Source: Ignavibacteriales bacterium | GTDB taxonomy: Bacteria; Bacteroidota; Ignavibacteria; Ignavibacteriales; Melioribacteraceae | Assembly: GCA_026390795.1 (NCBI GenBank) | Contig: JAPLFG010000005.1 | Coordinates: 224,200 to 288,199, forward strand | Length of the DNA: 64,000 bases | Direction: 5' to 3' | Part shown: positions 34,442-43,030 of the stretch, one piece after another | Numbering within the stretch: the stretch's first letter is position 1 | Layout: each line of letters starts with the position of its first letter | Program-made: the position numbers and the translations under genes | Notes under the pieces: model-generated | What the model was told of the DNA's origin: nothing | Database searches by the model: none | What the model saw: only the letters and a program-made list of their open reading frames with translations

Positions 34442-35518
34442 CTATTTAGCAGTAAAGTTTATCGAAATAACAGCTTCTTTATGTGTTTCCAAAAATGAAA
34501 GTATCTGTAAAAAGTCTGATAGAGTGATTGCTCGATCATTTTCATCAGTAATTTGAATTTGATCCATGGAAATATTTCCGCTTGATAATTTGGCTACAAA
34601 TTCTTGATTGACCTGATTGGAAATTAAATTTGCCAGACGAATTAGATCCGGATTAATATTTGCTGCATCGGACCGGTTATCGCCGGATTTATCTAATAGG
34701 AAAGTGACCGGAGAACTTTTTAACAAAGTGCCTCCTCCGGGTCCTGATATATATGCGCTTACTGAAAGAACAATGCGTTGACCGCCAACCCATTGACGGT
34801 CTAGAATAGTACTTAGATTAATAACATTGGCAACTCCCACATCTCTATCCTTTATCAACGGGTCGCCACTGTTCAGAGCATCTTCCAGACTCGAAGAACC
34901 TTCCGGTAATATGCAAGCGCGTATTATATAACTTGTTGCACCTGCAACTGGAGTCCATTGTGCTTGAACATTTCCAACATCATATGAACTTTCATTTTGT
35001 GGTGATAGAATAGAAATTGTCTGAGCAGGATTAAAAAAATCAAAGTCTCTATATCCAGGGGGAGGAAGTTGGTTTAAAAAATTCCCGCGGTCATCATATA
35101 ACTGCAATGATATTCTAATAACACCGGTGGGTTTTCCTCTTTTAGCTAATTCTTCTGCAAGAGTTTTATCTCCATTCACCGATTGCAACTGGATATCGGA
35201 GTTACCGACATCTGCATTTGTAAAACTCCTCGCTTTAAAAACTTTTGTCTTGAAATTAAATATTTCGCGGAAGCCACTGGTCAAGTCCATTTTCCAATTA
35301 ACTTGTCCCTGAACAACAACATTTTTACCTTCTGGAATAATAGTTATTTGGAAAATTCTTGGCTGGCCGCTAAGATCATTGGAGATTAAAAATGCGCCTA
35401 AATCCACTGTACTCAAATCCTGAAAAACTTCTAAACTGATTTGAGGCGTTTGCGCTCTTAATAATAAAGAAGTGCTTAAAAGAAATAGTATTGTGAAAAA
35501 AATGCTTACCCTTCTCAT
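34442..35518 (-). CDS. Exported protein of unknown function, beta-rich
   Basis: A 358-aa protein with a signal peptide (to about residue 23, LLLRAQ). The N-terminal half is beta-rich (ITIIPEGKNVVVQGQVNW) and the middle has a fibronectin-III-like segment (ISILSPQNESSYDVGNVQAQWTPVAGATSYII). The C-terminal 60 residues are helical. GGGAG precedes ATG 35518. It is the first gene of the cluster with FecR, barrel and cyclase, 15 bp before FecR, so co-expression is likely. No named family is recognised. Confidence 0.7.
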   Translation of the reverse strand: MRRVSIFFTILFLLSTSLLLRAQTPQISLEVFQDLSTVDLGAFLISNDLSGQPRIFQITIIPEGKNVVVQGQVNWKMDLTSGFREIFNFKTKVFKARSFTNADVGNSDIQLQSVNGDKTLAEELAKRGKPTGVIRISLQLYDDRGNFLNQLPPPGYRDFDFFNPAQTISILSPQNESSYDVGNVQAQWTPVAGATSYIIRACILPEGSSSLEDALNSGDPLIKDRDVGVANVINLSTILDRQWVGGQRIVLSVSAYISGPGGGTLLKSSPVTFLLDKSGDNRSDAANINPDLIRLANLISNQVNQEFVAKLSSGNISMDQIQITDENDRAITLSDFLQILSFLETHKEAVISINFTAK

Positions 35519-35649
35519 ATATTTACTCCCATAAAGTCAACTTATTGTAAAACAAAAGTTCTTTACTACATAAATAAAGTAGGTATTTCTTTTAACTAAC
35601 TCAAGGAATGATTTCGAGTAAGAAATGAGTTGTGATATAGATTGTAAAT

Positions 35650-35671
35650 GAGGTTCTCAAAAGAGAACCTC
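35650..35671 (-). terminator. Terminator-like hairpin after the DUF3467 gene
   Basis: GAGGTTCTC and GAGAACCTC form a perfect 9-bp stem with an AAAA loop. It lies seven bases past the DUF3467 stop. The U-rich side is on the plus strand (TTTATTT), so it may work in either direction or only as an RNA 3' end stabiliser. Confidence 0.55.
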
Positions 35672-35677
35672 TTTATT

Positions 35678-36004
35678 TCAATTTACTTTTTCGTTTTTAT
35701 CACTGCTTATAAAACCGAATTGAGGTGTGGGTTGAGCATCAATTTTAATTTCACCAAAACGGGATTCGAATTTATCAAGATTATCCTTCAATGCACGCAT
35801 TAACATTTTTGCATGCTGAGGAGTAGTTATAATACGAGATAAAACCCGTGCTTTTGGTACACCAGGCACAACACGTGTAAAATCAATAACAAACTCTGCC
35901 GGCGAGTGTGTTATTATCGCAAGATTAGAGTAAATACCCTCTGCTTCTTTTTCCCCAAGTTCGATATTTATTTGTTGAGGATTTTGATCATTATTCTGGT
36001 TCAT
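35678..36004 (-). CDS. DUF3467 family protein
   Basis: A 108-aa protein: INIELGEKEAEGIYSNLAIITHSPAEFVIDF, then RVVPGVPKARVLSRIITTPQHAKMLMRAL. This is the characteristic DUF3467 pattern, cytosolic and of unknown function. ATG 36004 with AGGTGA upstream is chosen; the upstream in-frame stretch overlaps a terminator hairpin and is unlikely to be coding. It is flanked by hairpins on both sides, so it is probably a monocistronic gene. Confidence 0.85.
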   Translation of the reverse strand: MNQNNDQNPQQINIELGEKEAEGIYSNLAIITHSPAEFVIDFTRVVPGVPKARVLSRIITTPQHAKMLMRALKDNLDKFESRFGEIKIDAQPTPQFGFISSDKNEKVN

Positions 36005-36032
36005 TTTATCACCTTTGATGTTCATAAAAAAA

Positions 36033-36062
36033 CCCACAATCCCGCATTCGCGTGACTGTGGG
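36033..36062 (-). terminator. Terminator after the 386-aa TPR gene
   Basis: On the minus strand CCCACA pairs with TGTGGG around a GC-rich inner section and is followed by a run of seven T. It lies 24 bp past the TPR gene stop. Confidence 0.75.
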
Positions 36063-36085
36063 CTTACGTTCAAATAGAATAAATA

Positions 36086-37246
36086 TTATTTGTATTGTTC
36101 GGCTTTCTTAAACGCTTCTTCAGCTTCCTTTTTCATTCCAAGATTAGCATATACTTGTGCTAAACTAGTCCATACTTTACCTTCGCCTGGTTTAATTTCC
36201 AAATATTTTTGTAGATATGGAATTGTTGCTTTGAATTTATCCAAGTAAGATTTATCGTTGCTTTCTTTTTTAATCGCAACTTCTCTAAGATCGTTTCCCC
36301 AGCTGATATAAGTAGCGGCTAAATTATAATTGGCGTCTAAATTATTAGGATCCATTTTAACAACTTCTTCAAGAACTTTTGTCGCCTCATCATATTTTTT
36401 TGATTTTAGAAGAACTACACCATAGGCATATTTTAGCTCTCTGTTAGTCGGAGATCTTTCCGATAAAGTCTTGAATGATTCTGTTGCTACGTCCAGTTTT
36501 TCGGATGAATAATAAGCGTTTCCTAGTTGAAGAAGTATTTCCGCATCCGTAGGAAATTTTTCTCTTCCTTTTTCCAAAACATTAATTGCTTTCGAATACC
36601 ATTCAAACGCTTTTACGCTGTCAGCTGCATTTTTTGATGTATAGTATGAATCCATCAAGTTAGCGCCTTTGAGTATAAAAATTTGTCCCAATCTTGAGAA
36701 TGCAAATGCAGGTCTGCCCAAAGAAACTAATTTTTCCAATACAGGAACCGACTCATCTGTTTTTCCCATATTCAAATAAGAAGCTGCAACATTTTCATAA
36801 CCAATCGTTGAATCAGGTTCGCATGCAATTGAGTTATTGAATTGTTGGATCGCGTTTGCGAAAAACATTTTCATACTGTCGGGATTGGTAGTCTTCACTG
36901 CACTATTGAAGAATCCAACACCCTTGTTGAAACTTGTTTGCCAGGTGTACTTCTTGTAATCGGTTATTTGCGGTTCATATTTTTTGCTGACTTCGAGGGA
37001 TTTGTCGAATGCTTTTAACATTTCAATAACGTTGCCTTCTTCACTGTAAACGCCGCCTAACAAAAACCATCCTTCATCACTTTTTGGATTTTTTTCAACT
37101 TCTTTCAACAAGGTTTCTTTCGCTTTTGCATATTGTTTTTGATTAAGATACATCTTTGCGCCAGTTAATTCGGCTGATGCGCATTCAAATGCTGTAAATC
37201 CTAAAACCATACTTAAAAGACTTAAACCAATAAGTACTTTTTTCAT
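36086..37246 (-). CDS. Exported tetratricopeptide-repeat protein
   Basis: A 386-aa protein with a signal peptide (MKKVLIGLSLLSMVLGFTAFECASA; the Cys in FEC could act as a lipobox but the context is poor). At least eight TPR units follow (GWFLLGGVYSEEGNVIEMLKAF; ILLQLGNAYYSSEKLDVA; DANYNLAATYISWGND; VWTSLAQVYANLGMKKEA). Periplasmic scaffold role expected; partner unknown. A good GGAG precedes ATG 37246. Confidence 0.85.
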   Translation of the reverse strand: MKKVLIGLSLLSMVLGFTAFECASAELTGAKMYLNQKQYAKAKETLLKEVEKNPKSDEGWFLLGGVYSEEGNVIEMLKAFDKSLEVSKKYEPQITDYKKYTWQTSFNKGVGFFNSAVKTTNPDSMKMFFANAIQQFNNSIACEPDSTIGYENVAASYLNMGKTDESVPVLEKLVSLGRPAFAFSRLGQIFILKGANLMDSYYTSKNAADSVKAFEWYSKAINVLEKGREKFPTDAEILLQLGNAYYSSEKLDVATESFKTLSERSPTNRELKYAYGVVLLKSKKYDEATKVLEEVVKMDPNNLDANYNLAATYISWGNDLREVAIKKESNDKSYLDKFKATIPYLQKYLEIKPGEGKVWTSLAQVYANLGMKKEAEEAFKKAEQYK

Positions 37247-37375
37247 TTATGCTCCTGTGTATTAAAAAGAATCGAATTTTACTGGACGAAAAATAACCAT
37301 TTTAAGAAGGTGAAGTCAAGGCGAATTTGTGGTTCGTGAATGAGTGTAAAGCTTTATTTCAAAGATTTACATTAA

Positions 37376-37406
37376 TTGATTTTCGGAACGCAAAAGGATA
37401 ATTTTG
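37376..37406 (+). promoter_or_regulatory. Possible promoter of the adenosine deaminase gene
   Basis: TAATTTTG at 37399-37406 matches the TAnnTTTG -7 consensus known in Bacteroidota; a TTG at 37376-37378 lies 20 nt upstream, the expected spacing. It sits 16 bp before the start codon. Consensus use in this lineage is not proven. Confidence 0.35.
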
Positions 37407-37422
37407 AAAGAAAGGAAAATAA

Positions 37423-38511
37423 ATGAAAACAGAAGAAATAATCCGCGGAGTTCCTAAAGTACTTCTTCATGATCATCTTGACGGAGGATTAAGAACTCAG
37501 ACAATTATTGATCTTGCAAAGGAATTAAAATATACGAAGCTGCCGACTACCAATGCCAGTGAACTTGCTGAATGGTTTTTTCGCGGAGCCAATAAAGGCA
37601 ACTTAGTTGAGTACCTTCAAGGGTTTGAGCATACGTGCGCCGTTATGCAAACAAAAGAAGGCTTAACACGCATCGCGTATGAAATGATGGAAGACATGTA
37701 TAAGGACGGTGTTTGTTATGTTGAAACTCGTTTTGCACCAGTTTTTCATACCGAAAAAGGTCTTTGGTATGAGGATATTATCGCGGCAGTGTTAGAAGGA
37801 CTTGAAAAAGGGAAAAATGATTTTGGAGTTGGCTACGGCTTAATCCTCTGTGGTATGCGTAATATGAAGAACACTTTGGAGATGGCAGAACTTGCTGTTA
37901 ATTTTAGAAGGAATGGTGTCGTAGGATTTGATTTAGCCGGTGAAGAAGGCGGTTATCCTCCGAAGAAACATCTTGATGCATTTCAGTTTATCAAAAGAGA
38001 AAATTTCAACATTACAATTCATGCTGGCGAAGCATTTGGCAAAGAATCGATCTGGCAGGCAATTCAAATTTGCGGCGCTCACCGCATTGGTCATGCAACG
38101 CGGTTGATTGAGGATATGGTTTTCGATGCACAAGGTAATATTGTTGCATTGGGACAACTTGCACAATACATTTTAGATACACGCCTTCCGCTCGAGATAA
38201 ATTTGTTAAGTAACGTTCATACTGGAGCGATTGATAAATTAGAAAATCATCCCTTTATAAAATTATACAATGAAAAATTTAGAGTATTCCTTAATACTGA
38301 TGATCGGCTTATGAGTGATACAACATTGACTAAAGAATATTCTATTGCGAGCGAAATGTTTGGGTTAACCTTGGATGATGTTGAAAAACTTAATATAAAT
38401 GCAATGAAATCTTCTTTCATTCCGTACAAAGAAAGATTACCCTACATTTATAATGTAATCAAACCCGGTTACCAAAAGATGCGGGAAAAACTTCTTTCAC
38501 TAAAAGTATAA
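37423..38511 (+). CDS. add: Adenosine deaminase
   Basis: A 362-aa amidohydrolase that converts (deoxy)adenosine to (deoxy)inosine. Zinc ligands and catalytic residues: LLHDHLDGGLR (HxH), the His and Glu of ITIHAGEAFG, IGHATRL, and the metal Asp in LNTDDRLMSD. The usual DDP reads DDR here, a small deviation; otherwise the core is intact. AAAGGAAA precedes ATG 37423. First gene of a plus-strand group with a 112-aa unknown and urocanate hydratase. Confidence 0.93.
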   Translation: MKTEEIIRGVPKVLLHDHLDGGLRTQTIIDLAKELKYTKLPTTNASELAEWFFRGANKGNLVEYLQGFEHTCAVMQTKEGLTRIAYEMMEDMYKDGVCYVETRFAPVFHTEKGLWYEDIIAAVLEGLEKGKNDFGVGYGLILCGMRNMKNTLEMAELAVNFRRNGVVGFDLAGEEGGYPPKKHLDAFQFIKRENFNITIHAGEAFGKESIWQAIQICGAHRIGHATRLIEDMVFDAQGNIVALGQLAQYILDTRLPLEINLLSNVHTGAIDKLENHPFIKLYNEKFRVFLNTDDRLMSDTTLTKEYSIASEMFGLTLDDVEKLNINAMKSSFIPYKERLPYIYNVIKPGYQKMREKLLSLKV

Positions 38512-38537
38512 TCTATTTTCAGAAGGCAAATACCAAT

Positions 38538-38876
38538 ATGGCAAAACCACTTTTCAAAAATTATGTGTACACTCTTGACAAGAATGAGAGAAAAATTCTT
38601 ACTACTTTCTGTAAGACGATGCTTAAACAAATGTCTGCCGATGAACGATTCTTTGCGGATATAAAATCGTTCAATTCAATTATCGAAAAACTTAACGACG
38701 GAACCGACGAAATAAAATTAACCAAAGATGAAAAAACAAAATTAGTCTTCCGGTTGAAGGAAAACGTTGACCATATGAAAAAGCAAGCCGCAAAAGGATT
38801 CTTTCTAAAACGCTGGTTCTATAAATCTGCATATTCTCAATACGATAATCTCTTACAAAATTACTTCTTGGATTAA
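38538..38876 (+). CDS. Conserved-context protein of unknown function, 112 aa
   Basis: A helical, Lys-rich cytosolic protein ([39 protein letters not shown]) with no signal peptide or membrane segment. No family is recognised. It is placed tightly between adenosine deaminase (26 bp) and urocanate hydratase (2 bp), so it is probably co-translated with the latter. Confidence 0.65.
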   Translation: MAKPLFKNYVYTLDKNERKILTTFCKTMLKQMSADERFFADIKSFNSIIEKLNDGTDEIKLTKDEKTKLVFRLKENVDHMKKQAAKGFFLKRWFYKSAYSQYDNLLQNYFLD

Positions 38877-38878
38877 AT

Positions 38879-40537
38879 ATGGAAATAATGGAAAAAATTA
38901 TAAAAGCACCGACAGGCTCAAAAATAAGTTGCAAAGGTTGGATTCAAGAAGCAGCAATGAGAATGTTGATGAACAATCTTGATCCCGATGTTGCTGAGAG
39001 ACCTGAAGATTTAATTGTTTACGGTGGATCCGGTAAAGCCGCGAGAAATTGGGAATCATACGAAGCAATTATTTCATCATTGAAAAATTTAGAAAATGAT
39101 GAAACTCTCGTTGTTCAATCTGGCAAACCGGTTGCAATTTTCAGAACACACGAAAACGCACCGCGAGTAATTATATCCAATGCTATGCTTGTTCCGGATT
39201 GGGCTACTTGGGATGAATTTCGGCGGCTTGATGCTTTAGGATTAACCATGTACGGTCAAATGACTGCCGGGAGCTGGATCTATATTGGCACTCAAGGAAT
39301 CTTGCAAGGTACATATGAAACATTTGCAGAATGTGCCCGTCAACATTTCAATGGAACTCTAAGTGGAAAATTTTTATTAACAGCTGGATTAGGCGGAATG
39401 GGCGGCGCTCAACCTCTTGCAGCAACAATGAATGGTGCTGCATTCCTTGGAATTGATGTTGACCGCTCGCGAATTCAAAAAAGAATTGATACCGGTTATC
39501 TTGATGTTATGACTGAAGATTTAGATGAAGCACTAAAACTTGTTCTTGATGCACAAAAAAATAAGAAAGCTCTCTCTGTTGGATTTATAGGTAATGCAGG
39601 AGAAGTTCTACCAAAAATCTTAGAAAGAAAAATCACTCCGGATATAATTACAGATCAAACATCGGCACACGATACTCTTAACGGGTACATTCCGATGGGA
39701 ATGAGTTTTGAAGAAGCATTAGATCTTCGCAAAAGCGATTCTAAAAAATATATTGCGTTATCAAAGAAAACTATTGTTGAACATGTAAAAGCCATGTTGG
39801 AATTTCAAAAACGCGGTTCGATCGCTTTTGATTACGGGAATAACATCCGCGGCGAAGCAAAGGAGAACGGTTTGCAAAACGCATTTGACATTCCCGGTTT
39901 TGTACCTGAATATATCCGTCCTCTCTTCTGTGATGGTAAAGGTCCTTTTAGATGGGCAGTTTTAAGCGGCGATCCAAAAGATATTTTTGAAACCGATAAA
40001 GCTGTGATGGAAACATTTCCGGAAAATAAAGCTCTGATAAGATGGATTGAACTCGCACAGCAAAAAGTACATTTCCAAGGATTGCCGGCACGAATCTGCT
40101 GGCTCGGTTATGGTGAACGAGCCAAGATGGGAAAAATTTTCAATCAATTAGTTGCGGATGGAAAAGTAAGTGCGCCAATTGTTATCGGAAGAGATCATCT
40201 TGATTGCGGATCGGTCGCTTCACCAAACCGTGAGACCGAGGCAATGAAAGACGGCAGCGATGCAATTGCAGACTGGCCTATTCTCAATGCCATGTTAAAT
40301 GCTATCGGAGGTGCAAGTTGGGTTTCTGTTCATCATGGTGGAGGTGTTGGTATCGGTAAATCAATTCACGCAGGAATGGTTGTGGTTGCTGATGGGACTA
40401 AAGATGCCGAAGTGCGGATTGAACGTGTTTTAACGTACGATCCCGGAATGGGGATTGCTCGTCATGCTGATGCCGGTTATGATAGAGCAATTGATAATGC
40501 AAAAAAATTCTCTGTAAAAATTCCAATGATGAAATAA
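38879..40537 (+). CDS. hutU: Urocanate hydratase
   Basis: A 552-aa NAD+-dependent urocanase, second step of histidine degradation (urocanate to imidazolone propionate). Visible are [12 protein letters not shown] near the N-terminus, [21 protein letters not shown], the NAD-binding [12 protein letters not shown] and the C-terminal [15 protein letters not shown]. Full length. No hutH, hutI or hutG lies in the window, so the pathway genes are dispersed or incomplete. Two bp after the 112-aa gene. Confidence 0.96.
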   Translation: MEIMEKIIKAPTGSKISCKGWIQEAAMRMLMNNLDPDVAERPEDLIVYGGSGKAARNWESYEAIISSLKNLENDETLVVQSGKPVAIFRTHENAPRVIISNAMLVPDWATWDEFRRLDALGLTMYGQMTAGSWIYIGTQGILQGTYETFAECARQHFNGTLSGKFLLTAGLGGMGGAQPLAATMNGAAFLGIDVDRSRIQKRIDTGYLDVMTEDLDEALKLVLDAQKNKKALSVGFIGNAGEVLPKILERKITPDIITDQTSAHDTLNGYIPMGMSFEEALDLRKSDSKKYIALSKKTIVEHVKAMLEFQKRGSIAFDYGNNIRGEAKENGLQNAFDIPGFVPEYIRPLFCDGKGPFRWAVLSGDPKDIFETDKAVMETFPENKALIRWIELAQQKVHFQGLPARICWLGYGERAKMGKIFNQLVADGKVSAPIVIGRDHLDCGSVASPNRETEAMKDGSDAIADWPILNAMLNAIGGASWVSVHHGGGVGIGKSIHAGMVVVADGTKDAEVRIERVLTYDPGMGIARHADAGYDRAIDNAKKFSVKIPMMK

Positions 40538-40603
40538 CTCCAAAAGAGATCCAAATATGTATTCAACAGTAATTGAAAAGTAACAAATATCCTTATATAT
40601 AAA

Positions 40604-40623
40604 CCCCACGCTTTAGCGTGGGG
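40604..40623. repeat. Left-end outer palindrome of the IS
   Basis: An 8-bp perfect stem CCCCACGC/GCGTGGGG with loop TTTA, preceded by AAA. The same AAACCCCACG text begins the right-end palindrome. Confidence 0.85.
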
Positions 40624-40642
40624 TGATAAATACAAAAACCAT

Positions 40643-40658
40643 CTGGGCTTTAGCCCAG
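40643..40658. repeat. Left-end inner palindrome of the IS
   Basis: A 6-bp stem CTGGGC/GCCCAG with loop TTTA, 15 bp before the transposase start. It could also limit translation from outside transcripts, as in other IS200 elements. Confidence 0.75.
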
Positions 40659-40672
40659 CATTAAAAAGTATT

Positions 40673-41104
40673 ATGTCACATGTTAAAATATGGATTCATG
40701 CGGTATGGGGTACAAAGAACCATGAGCGCATTTTGACAAAGGAAGTAAAACAACAACTTTTTTCGCATATACAAAAGAACGCAAAAAAGAAACAGATTTA
40801 TATCGATTCCATTAACGGAGATCTAGATCACGTACACTGCTTGTTAGCATTAAATGCAGATATGACAATCGCAAAGGCAATCCAACTAGTAAAAGGAGAA
40901 GCTGCGTATTGGACAAATAAAAACTCGCTACTAAAACCAAAGTTAGAATGGGCGGATGAATACTATGCGGTTTCTGTTAGTGAATCAATGCTTAATAAAG
41001 TAAGGGATTACATCCAAAATCAAGAAGAACATCATAAAAAATCTACATTCAAAAGTGAGTATGAAGAATTTATAGCAAAATTCGGATTTACTCATCATGG
41101 CTAA
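40673..41104 (+). CDS. tnpA: IS200/REP-type Y1 HUH transposase
   Basis: A 143-aa Y1_Tnp domain protein. The HUH motif is DHVHCLLAL and the catalytic Tyr lies in KVRDYIQNQEEHH. VKIWIHAVWGTKNHERIL at the start and KAIQLVKGEAAYW are typical. Length is full and the frame is intact, so the copy may be active. No tnpB/Fanzor-like gene accompanies it. The stop codon lies inside the right inner hairpin. Confidence 0.93.
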   Translation: MSHVKIWIHAVWGTKNHERILTKEVKQQLFSHIQKNAKKKQIYIDSINGDLDHVHCLLALNADMTIAKAIQLVKGEAAYWTNKNSLLKPKLEWADEYYAVSVSESMLNKVRDYIQNQEEHHKKSTFKSEYEEFIAKFGFTHHG

Positions 41105-41109
41105 AGCCA
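41098..41109. repeat. Right-end inner palindrome of the IS
   Basis: TGGC/GCCA with loop TAAA, which includes the transposase stop codon. Confidence 0.65.
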
Positions 41110-41129
41110 AGTACACGAATGATCTGAAA

Positions 41130-41149
41130 CCCCACGATAAATCGTGGGG
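41130..41149. repeat. Right-end outer palindrome of the IS
   Basis: An 8-bp stem CCCCACGA/TCGTGGGG with loop TAAA. It shares the CCCCACG foot with the left end but has the complementary loop. Confidence 0.85.
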
Positions 41150-41202
41150 TTAATTCTTAAAGTTGCATTATTTTGGTGTATATAAAATCAAGGAGTTCTA
41201 AG

Positions 41203-42147
41203 ATGAAAGTATTAATCGCAGACAAATTTCCGGAAAATCATATTCAGACTTTGAGAGATGCCGGATTTGAAATTAGTTATGAGCCTAAAGCCGGAGAGAA
41301 TGATATTCCAAATTTAGTTAAAGACGCTGAATTTATTGTTGTGCGTTCGACCAACGTCAATGCGGCTGCTATTAATGCCGGCAGCAATTTGAAAATTGTT
41401 ATACGTGCCGGATCGGGCTACAACAATATTGATGTCGCTGCGGCGACCGCAAAAGGAGTTTCAGTTTCGAATACTCCAGGCAAAAATTCAATTGCGGTGG
41501 CAGAACTTGCAATGGGTCTAATCATTTCACTCGACAGAAAAATTCCGGATAACGTAAAAGATTTTAGCAATGGCGTCTGGAATAAAGCAAAATATTCTAA
41601 AGCCGAAGGACTTTTCGGAAAGACATTGGGAATTATCGGTGTTGGAAATATCGGTAAAGAGATTGCAAAACGTGCGCAGGCATTCGGAATGAAAGTTATC
41701 GGCTACGATGTTTTCAAAACCGAAGGAATTGGTGTTGAATATATTGATGATGTAGAAAAATTAATTTCAATGGCGGATGTTATTACACTCCACGTTCCGG
41801 CAAATCCGCAAACCAAAGGAATGTTCAACGAAAAATCATTTGGATTAATGAAGAAAGGTGCGATGTTGATCAACACTTCCCGCGCCGACGTAATTGACGA
41901 AGACGCTCTGATCAAAGCTGTAAAAGAAAAAGGAATTGTAGCCGGAGTTGATGTATTCAAGGGCGAACCGGAAGGAAAAGATGGAGCTGTTGCTTCTAAA
42001 CTGCAGAACATAGAAGGTATTTACGTCACACATCATATTGGCGCCTCTACAGAGCAAGCACAGGATGCTGTTGCTGAAGAAACTATTAAAATCATTTTGG
42101 ATTATAAAAGCACTGGGAAAGTTTTGCATTGTATAAATAAGAAGTAA
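41203..42147 (+). CDS. D-2-hydroxyacid dehydrogenase (3-phosphoglycerate dehydrogenase-like)
   Basis: A 314-aa NAD-dependent dehydrogenase. NAD-binding GIIGVGNIGKEIAKR, catalytic Arg/Glu/His in LINTSRADVIDE, VDVFKGEPEG and THHIGAST. It has no C-terminal ACT or ASB domain, so it is a short SerA-like enzyme; serine synthesis is likely but glyoxylate/hydroxypyruvate reduction cannot be excluded. ATG 41203 has AAGGAG upstream. A terminator follows. Confidence 0.9.
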   Translation: MKVLIADKFPENHIQTLRDAGFEISYEPKAGENDIPNLVKDAEFIVVRSTNVNAAAINAGSNLKIVIRAGSGYNNIDVAAATAKGVSVSNTPGKNSIAVAELAMGLIISLDRKIPDNVKDFSNGVWNKAKYSKAEGLFGKTLGIIGVGNIGKEIAKRAQAFGMKVIGYDVFKTEGIGVEYIDDVEKLISMADVITLHVPANPQTKGMFNEKSFGLMKKGAMLINTSRADVIDEDALIKAVKEKGIVAGVDVFKGEPEGKDGAVASKLQNIEGIYVTHHIGASTEQAQDAVAEETIKIILDYKSTGKVLHCINKK

Positions 42148-42167
42148 AGAGCCAATCTAATTTTATC

Positions 42168-42205
42168 AACCTTGAAGGTCGCTGTAAGATCTTCAAGGTT
42201 TTTTT
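42168..42205 (+). terminator. Rho-independent terminator of the dehydrogenase gene
   Basis: AACCTTGAAG and CTTCAAGGTT form a 10-bp stem (loop 13 nt) followed by TTTTT. It lies 20 bp past the stop codon. Confidence 0.88.
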
Positions 42206-42208
42206 ATG

Positions 42209-42967
42209 CTATAAAAACTTCACATCAAACATGTCCTCAATAATTCCGTGGAAGAAAATAAGTCTAATCAACTCGTTAACTGCATTGAGTTCATTGTCGG
42301 TCATATCAAAATAGAGCGAACCAATATTCTGAGTGATAAAGGATTTTGCTTCTCTACTTATGTTCAATAGATCAATAATTTTTTCAATCTGATCTTCAAT
42401 AATCGGATCGATTGCATTAACCGACTCATTGAATTTTTGAAGTGCTTCTCTATCGGGAGACGCAAAGACATAGTTTACATAAGGGTATTCCAATAATTCC
42501 GATGCTTCATCTGCCAGACTTAATGCATTCTGAACATTCCACGATGTAAAATTTTCATCGCCTACTACAAGAAAATCCTTTCCTTTCTCCACGTTTTTAC
42601 TTGGATCGAGAGAAATTTCAAGATTGGCAGAATATCGTTCCGAAAAAAGTATTTTGGTAAGAAGAATTTCATTTAATGAAACATCACCTCTAAGGTAAAT
42701 TTTTTCAATCTTCTTCTCCCCTTCAATGAAATGGAAATAAGAGTTTGACAATGCCCCATCGAATGCAAGAGCAAGCTTATTTGATACAAATAAATTGCGG
42801 TGGTTTATAAGATCGAGTGAAGGTATAAGCGCTATTGCCGATGTGTTGAATTCCAAATCCTTGCTTATAAGGGGCGATTCTTTGTAGGATATTTCAAAAC
42901 CTTCATTCTTCTGAAGTTCGGAAATCAAAATTGAAGAATAAATATTTTTAGGAAGTATGAGCTTCAT
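42209..42967 (-). CDS. Divergent MqnA/MqnD-like protein, function uncertain
   Basis: A 252-aa protein with the outline of a type 2 periplasmic-binding fold used by MqnA/MqnD of the futalosine menaquinone route: SAIALIPSLDLINHRNLF, LALAFDGALSN, IYLRGDVSLNEILLTKILF, SLADEASELLEYPYVNYVFA. The match is to general text only and the catalytic residues of MqnA cannot be placed. No other mqn gene is in the window. It is the last gene downstream of rplS, after a terminator. Confidence 0.5.
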   Translation of the reverse strand: MKLILPKNIYSSILISELQKNEGFEISYKESPLISKDLEFNTSAIALIPSLDLINHRNLFVSNKLALAFDGALSNSYFHFIEGEKKIEKIYLRGDVSLNEILLTKILFSERYSANLEISLDPSKNVEKGKDFLVVGDENFTSWNVQNALSLADEASELLEYPYVNYVFASPDREALQKFNESVNAIDPIIEDQIEKIIDLLNISREAKSFITQNIGSLYFDMTDNELNAVNELIRLIFFHGIIEDMFDVKFL

Positions 42968-42987
42968 TCATTTTCTCAATATCTTAA

Positions 42988-43013
42988 AATAAAAAACCCC
43001 GCACCGCGGGGTT
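42988..43013 (-). terminator. Rho-independent terminator of rplS
   Basis: On the minus strand AACCCCGCGGTGCGGGGTT forms a GC-rich hairpin followed by TTTTATTTT. It lies 18 bp past the rplS stop and closes the ffh-rplS operon. Confidence 0.88.
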
Positions 43014-43030
43014 CAAAAATCCGGATAAAA

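Larger units (their letters stand above)
40604..41149 (+). mobile_element. IS200-like insertion sequence with hairpin ends
   Basis: A compact element carrying one Y1 transposase gene. Left end: CCCCACGC-TTTA-GCGTGGGG (40604-40623) and CTGGGC-TTTA-GCCCAG (40643-40658). Right end: TGGC-TAAA-GCCA (41098-41109) and CCCCACGA-TAAA-TCGTGGGG (41130-41149). No terminal inverted repeats or target duplication are apparent, as expected for HUH single-strand transposition. It lies between hutU and the dehydrogenase gene. Exact cleavage sites outside the hairpins are not determined. Confidence 0.85.

Noticed and set aside
35940-36073. Longer N-terminus for the DUF3467 protein (131 aa)
   Set aside because: The extension is encoded by the terminator hairpin of the upstream TPR gene; ATG 36004 has a proper ribosome-binding site.
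37423-38511. Adenosine deaminase as a broken gene because DDP reads DDR
   Set aside because: All metal and catalytic residues, including the Asp, are present and the length is normal.
40604-41149. CRISPR-like or riboswitch reading of the palindromes around 40.6 and 41.1 kb
   Set aside because: The palindromes flank a Y1 transposase symmetrically, there is no spacer array, and IS200 ends explain them fully.
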